Shown here: positions 60,216 to 64,000 of the stretch, piece by piece
Numbering within the stretch: the stretch's first letter is position 1
Layout: every line of letters starts with the position of its first letter
DNA from: Ophioderma brevispina
Taxonomy: Eukaryota > Echinodermata > Ophiuroidea > Amphilepidida > Ophiodermatidae
Length of the DNA stretch: 64,000 nucleotides
Direction of reading: 5' to 3'
NCBI GenBank assembly: GCA_023653785.1
Contig: JAMKCH010001611.1
Location: 62,001-126,000 of the forward strand
Notes under the pieces: model-generated
The model's input: the letters and a program-made list of their open reading frames with translations, nothing else
Database searches by the model: none
Told to the model about the DNA's origin: nothing
Program-made: the position numbers and the translations under genes

Positions 60216-60256
60216 TATATTATATTATATTATATTATATTATATTATATTATATT
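60216..60256. repeat. (TATAT)n pentanucleotide repeat
   Basis: About eight near-perfect five-base units. Confidence 0.9.
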
Positions 60257-60600
60257 GGCGAGTTGGGAATGTTTGTACTTTAAAGTGGGGGTAGTCATTA
60301 AGAGAGGTCAAATATGGTGAGTTACTCATTATTGGCAGAGTTCGATATGGCAAAGTTTGGGATGTGGCCTCTTATGTTGATGTATTGGGGATGGTTCGAA
60401 AACCCTACAAAATTGAAGGCCTTTTTATAGAGTTTGAAATGTGGTGAGTTAATTCAGAGTATTGCAAGAGTTGTGTTTGGTAAACATTCTGGTTTGGTGT
60501 GTTACGAAGAAATAAAAAGGAGGTTTGTACTTGTCAAGTATAGAGAGGGTAGTTTAGAGAGGTAAATATATGGTATGGTGAGTTGTCACCTTCACAGTAC
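60257..60600 (+). repeat. Degenerate GT-rich tandem tract
   Basis: GTTTGTACTT...GAGAGGT...ATGGTGAGTT recurs near 60269-60325 and 60513-60590, and a TGTGGTGAGTTA half-copy at 60441. The implied period is about 122 bases. The plus strand is strongly poor in C. Confidence 0.6.
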
Positions 60601-60697
60601 AGAAAATATTTTGATGTAACATACTATTTCATATATTGGAAAGTAATGTTGAGAAGAAGCAAACACAAAATTATGATACTCTGTAAGAAGTAAGAAT

Positions 60698-60839
60698 GAG
60701 AATAAAAGATAGGATTTGTTGTTTTTCTATCTAATATCGTATCATATTGGATGGGCAGTCCAATATTTTGAGTAGTGGATGCCGGCGCAGACTACGATAT
60801 ATTAGATAGGCAAAACAACAAATCCTATCTTTTATTCTC
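60698..60839. mobile_element. Small foldback MITE
   Basis: The arms start GAGAATAAAAGATAGGATTT and end with the inverse, AAATCCTATCTTTTATTCTC. Pairing continues through GTTGTTTT, TATCTAATAT and CGTA. The loop contains a further pair ATTGGA / TCCAAT. 142 bp, no coding capacity; the target duplication is not certain (possibly TAAG). Confidence 0.85.
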
Positions 60840-60884
60840 TAAGTCTTTGTCAGTATCTTGGGAAAGAAATGGATTTGGAAGCTG

Positions 60885-61005
60885 AAATTTCAGGAGGACA
60901 ATGAGAAAAATACGGCCTTTCATGTGATATCAAAATTGATACTACTTCCGGTAAAAAGGGGGGGGGTTCCCCAAAACGATCGGAACAAGCACCTTTAAAT
61001 CAACC
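60885..61005 (+). repeat. Dispersed repeat family R1, copy 3
   Basis: Shares AATGAGAAAAATA, ACTACTTCCGGTAAAA, ACGATCGG and CACCTTTAA with 30890-31005. Truncated. Confidence 0.6.
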
Positions 61006-61009
61006 TTTT

Positions 61010-62095
61010 CAATCCTTTTTCAATAAGATGGGTTCAAGTCTCGGCTCGGTAGAACTTAAGCAAGGATATAATATCGCCGCGGGATACATGGTTGATGATT
61101 TGATCTTTGAGATAGTGTGAATCTACCATCGTCTGGACGGTCCGTTACAGTATTATAATCGGTTTAAAATAAATAAGAATTCTCGCATAATTCTAAGGGC
61201 TAGATATTGATGTGAGGGAACAGTCATTGACCATATGGGGACTAGGCCTTTGTTGCCAATCAGTGGCATAGCTAGCATTTTGATATGGGTGGAGGGGGAA
61301 TCGCATCTGAACAGAAAGAAAACGGGTGAGGTTAAGTGGGCCCCCTTAACACTTAAGTGACCAAGGGGGTCTTATGGACCCTCAAAATTTGTTTTCGCGC
61401 TGGCCGCTTCAAGCGTGGGTTTTTCGCCGAACATTTTTGTAATTGACTGACTTTTAAATGCGCTTTTTTTCATACCATTGTTAAATGAGGAGAGGCAAAT
61501 CCTAAGTTACCCTTTATATGAGAAAGGTTCAGATGTAGTAGTTTGGCAAACAATTAATTATTTAGATCAAAATATATTTTTGAATCTCTATATGGTATAG
61601 AGCGGTTACTTTTAATTTTATTTTCACACATCGAGGCCTTCTTGCCAAGTACAATAAAAGATTAATTTTTTGGCCATAAACTTAAGTTCCTCTCAACTGG
61701 ACTTTAACTGACTCTTTTTTAGAAATGTTCCTGCTTTCAAGAAATTTTTAGTTGGTGTAATTTTGGGGTCTGGTTCAGGAATTATAGCCAATTATCTGAG
61801 ACACTTAAAAACGTTTTGATATTTTCGACTATCTTGACATCACGAGTGAGTTCCATTGACACGATCAATTTTCACGATATGCTTTAATAAAATTAAATAC
61901 AAAAATAGGTATAAAGTGCTGCATCTTGTGATATAACATAATTTATAACGTTTTGTCGCAATTGCCATTACATACATGTTTCATTGGGAAATTACCTTAC
62001 TCAAGGTTCAGCAGAAGGTAGAGCCATAAAAACACACTGAGACCTTTGAACACCAACCATCCTTTTCTTTATTGTTCTTTATTCAACTATCTCTG
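61010..62095. other. No recognised gene; hAT-like end at 61261
   Basis: CAGTGGCATAGCTAGC at 61261-61276 resembles the left terminus of hAT elements, like the complete one at 53018, but no matching right end is seen. Part of 61480-61680 is a faint relative of the 58690 block. Confidence 0.4.
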
Positions 62096-62099
62096 CTCT

Positions 62100-63085
62100 G
62101 AATTGTTGGATGGTGCTACTAATGCGCTAACTGTAAATGTATTAGTTATATTGTAAAATGGGGGGTTGGTACTTTTTATACGATAAACGCTCACATGTAA
62201 TTGTTTGGCATACCATTAATCACTCCAATTCTTTTTCAGAGCAAAATCCATTTGGAATCGACATATGGAATTGATCAGTTAGTGTTAATTCTATTCTCAC
62301 AAATTGGGGTCTTCCTAATCCTTTGTTCATTGTACCAAACAGGTAGATACTGATACACGCTTCAAAGGTGACGCGTACATTTATTTATCTTCTCGTTGTG
62401 AGCAGGAGGGCTTTTGAGCATCAGGGAAAATCACAGTATATCAAAAATAAATACAAAGTGATCAAAACACCGGATGAGCATCCCAGCTAGCTTCAAAATG
62501 TCATTGATTTATTTATCAACTTATTCAGCAAACAATGTTTAAACGAACAAACAGGATATTGTCACTAGGTCCCTAAAGTCATAACCTGTGAATTTCCAAG
62601 ATTTTCACATTCAATATATTTGTATCGAATATGCGTATTCAATTTCCATGCATACAAATCTGGGGATTTGCCGAGTGATTGTCAATTTAGTACTCGTGAA
62701 TATTGCATTACGTATCTGTCAAGCTGAACGAGACAGTTTTCTTCCAGTGTTAGATCCAATGAAGCGCTTAGTGTTTTGAATAAACACATGCTAACCTATA
62801 TTGTGACGTAAACATTAATACTCGAAAATATATACCTTAACTATTTCTGGAAGAATTCTGGAAGTTAGAAACTAAGTTGTTAACATTTCACATATATATT
62901 ACTCCTTTAATATTAATTAAAATTCGGACTTTAACTTTCAATCCACATTGAAATCAATACGAATTGTAACGAGGTCATTTTAAAAATCGGTTTGAAAAAA
63001 AAATATTACTTTCTATTTAGATGTATTATTTTGTTGCGTTCACTTGAGGGTAGTCCAATACTAGCGCGATATGAATGAAAAGAGA
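62100..63085 (+). repeat. Duplicated 0.9 kb block, copy 2
   Basis: Partner of 58690-59690 in the same orientation; frames differ from copy 1 through frequent small gaps. Confidence 0.85.
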
Positions 63086-64000
63086 TAAGCAAACTATGCC
63101 AGAAGATGTAAGATCACCGTCACTCTTAAATAAATGATAAACAAAAAAGTGCGTTACATATTTCGAATTACAAGTTTGGCAACCAAACAGAAAGAGATCG
63201 CTCACTTCCATGGTAGCTCAACCCAACCCCTAAAAAGCGCTATGCGTTTTTAGTCAACATTTTCTTAGACAACCCTTTTCTTTAAAAGAAATGCTGTAAT
63301 AGATAAAAGAAATGCAGTAAAAGCGTTTTTTATACCTATGCGAGAAGGAAGGAAGCTGAAACTTATTTTTCTTGGCCTTAGCAAAACAGAAGCTTTAAAC
63401 AAATGTAACATCGTCGTTACTCAAAGTTGTTAACTAATACACACAATGCCTGGTTGTATTTCAATGGTTGACAACTCAAAAGAAACACTATTTGAATAAC
63501 CTTATAACACTTTATCAAGTTACCTGAGAGAACGTGGAAGAAGAACAGGGAACCCTTCAACACAAATCCATAGCAACGTGTGATATTTAGCACCTGGAAA
63601 TTGATTAATGCTGTGAAATAAAGGAAATGGTGACCAGACACATTTTTCATGTAACATGTAATGTCTAAGTGAACATTGGCTGTAGAAATTTGTTTGGTTT
63701 GGCAAGTGCTAAGGTTATTAATTCTAATACTCAGGTGTCAAGAGGAAGAGCATTTAATTTTTACTGTAAGAAGATAGACATGCTTTGTTTTCGTCAACTA
63801 TATAGGGAACCTAACTTTTGTACCTCTTTCAGTCTTTCATAATTCCGCATACCTTTTTGATGTGCAATGTCAAAGGATATTATCGTATAGAAGTGAACAT
63901 TTCAGAATATTCCAATAAAAATCAAACTATTTTCCCTGCCACAAGGATTAAAAAAATCCACATTTTACCATGGCTGTTCTGATTGGATATGGGATTATGA
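63086..64000. other. No recognised feature
   Basis: Short minus-strand frames overlap each other; no repeat or RNA signal seen. Confidence 0.4.

Overview
This is animal nuclear DNA, AT-rich and densely packed with repeats. I found no complete protein-coding gene, no rRNA and no functional tRNA. Several remnants point to a marine invertebrate, possibly a deuterostome such as an echinoderm or hemichordate. They are decayed LINE reverse transcriptases, tRNA-derived SINEs (one with an ATT-rich 3' tail), a Penelope-type hammerhead motif, and foldback elements with TTAA or hAT-type target sites. The taxonomic guess is inference only. Most open frames are under 130 codons and none of the longest has family hallmarks.

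Layout. Bases 1-7800 and 11095-19625 are two copies of one large direct repeat. Each copy carries insertions the other lacks: a LINE piece and a foldback element in the first, and a TTAA-flanked foldback element, a 2.6 kb block with two SINEs and an internal 360 bp doubling in the second. Between them lies a long inverted-repeat element (9550-10441). A decayed LINE occupies 19990-21470. A 3.25 kb unit follows, repeated head to tail (21866-25118, 25119-28352). The stretch 28355-34640 is mostly single-copy, with a GC-rich cluster of small hairpins (31218-31401) and a degenerate telomere-like tract. A small foldback element, a LINE 3' tail, a repeat with alternating short motifs, a SINE and a nested pair of DNA transposons (39077-40519) fill 34640-40520. 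From 40520 to 51550 the sequence is mostly unexplained, apart from a candidate exon (41723), a Penelope-type hammerhead motif (42592) and a perfect RFX X-box (47513). A frameshifted LINE pol (51553-52600) precedes a 138 bp minisatellite that holds a hAT-type insertion. Two more duplicated pairs (54930/56940 and 58700/62100), a degenerate GT-rich tandem tract and a small foldback element close the window.

Caution. The duplicated copies differ mainly by single-base insertions and deletions every few bases. This looks like unpolished long-read sequence, or two haplotypes placed in tandem, as much as real divergence. Such errors would break any true exon here, so the absence of long frames is weaker evidence than usual.
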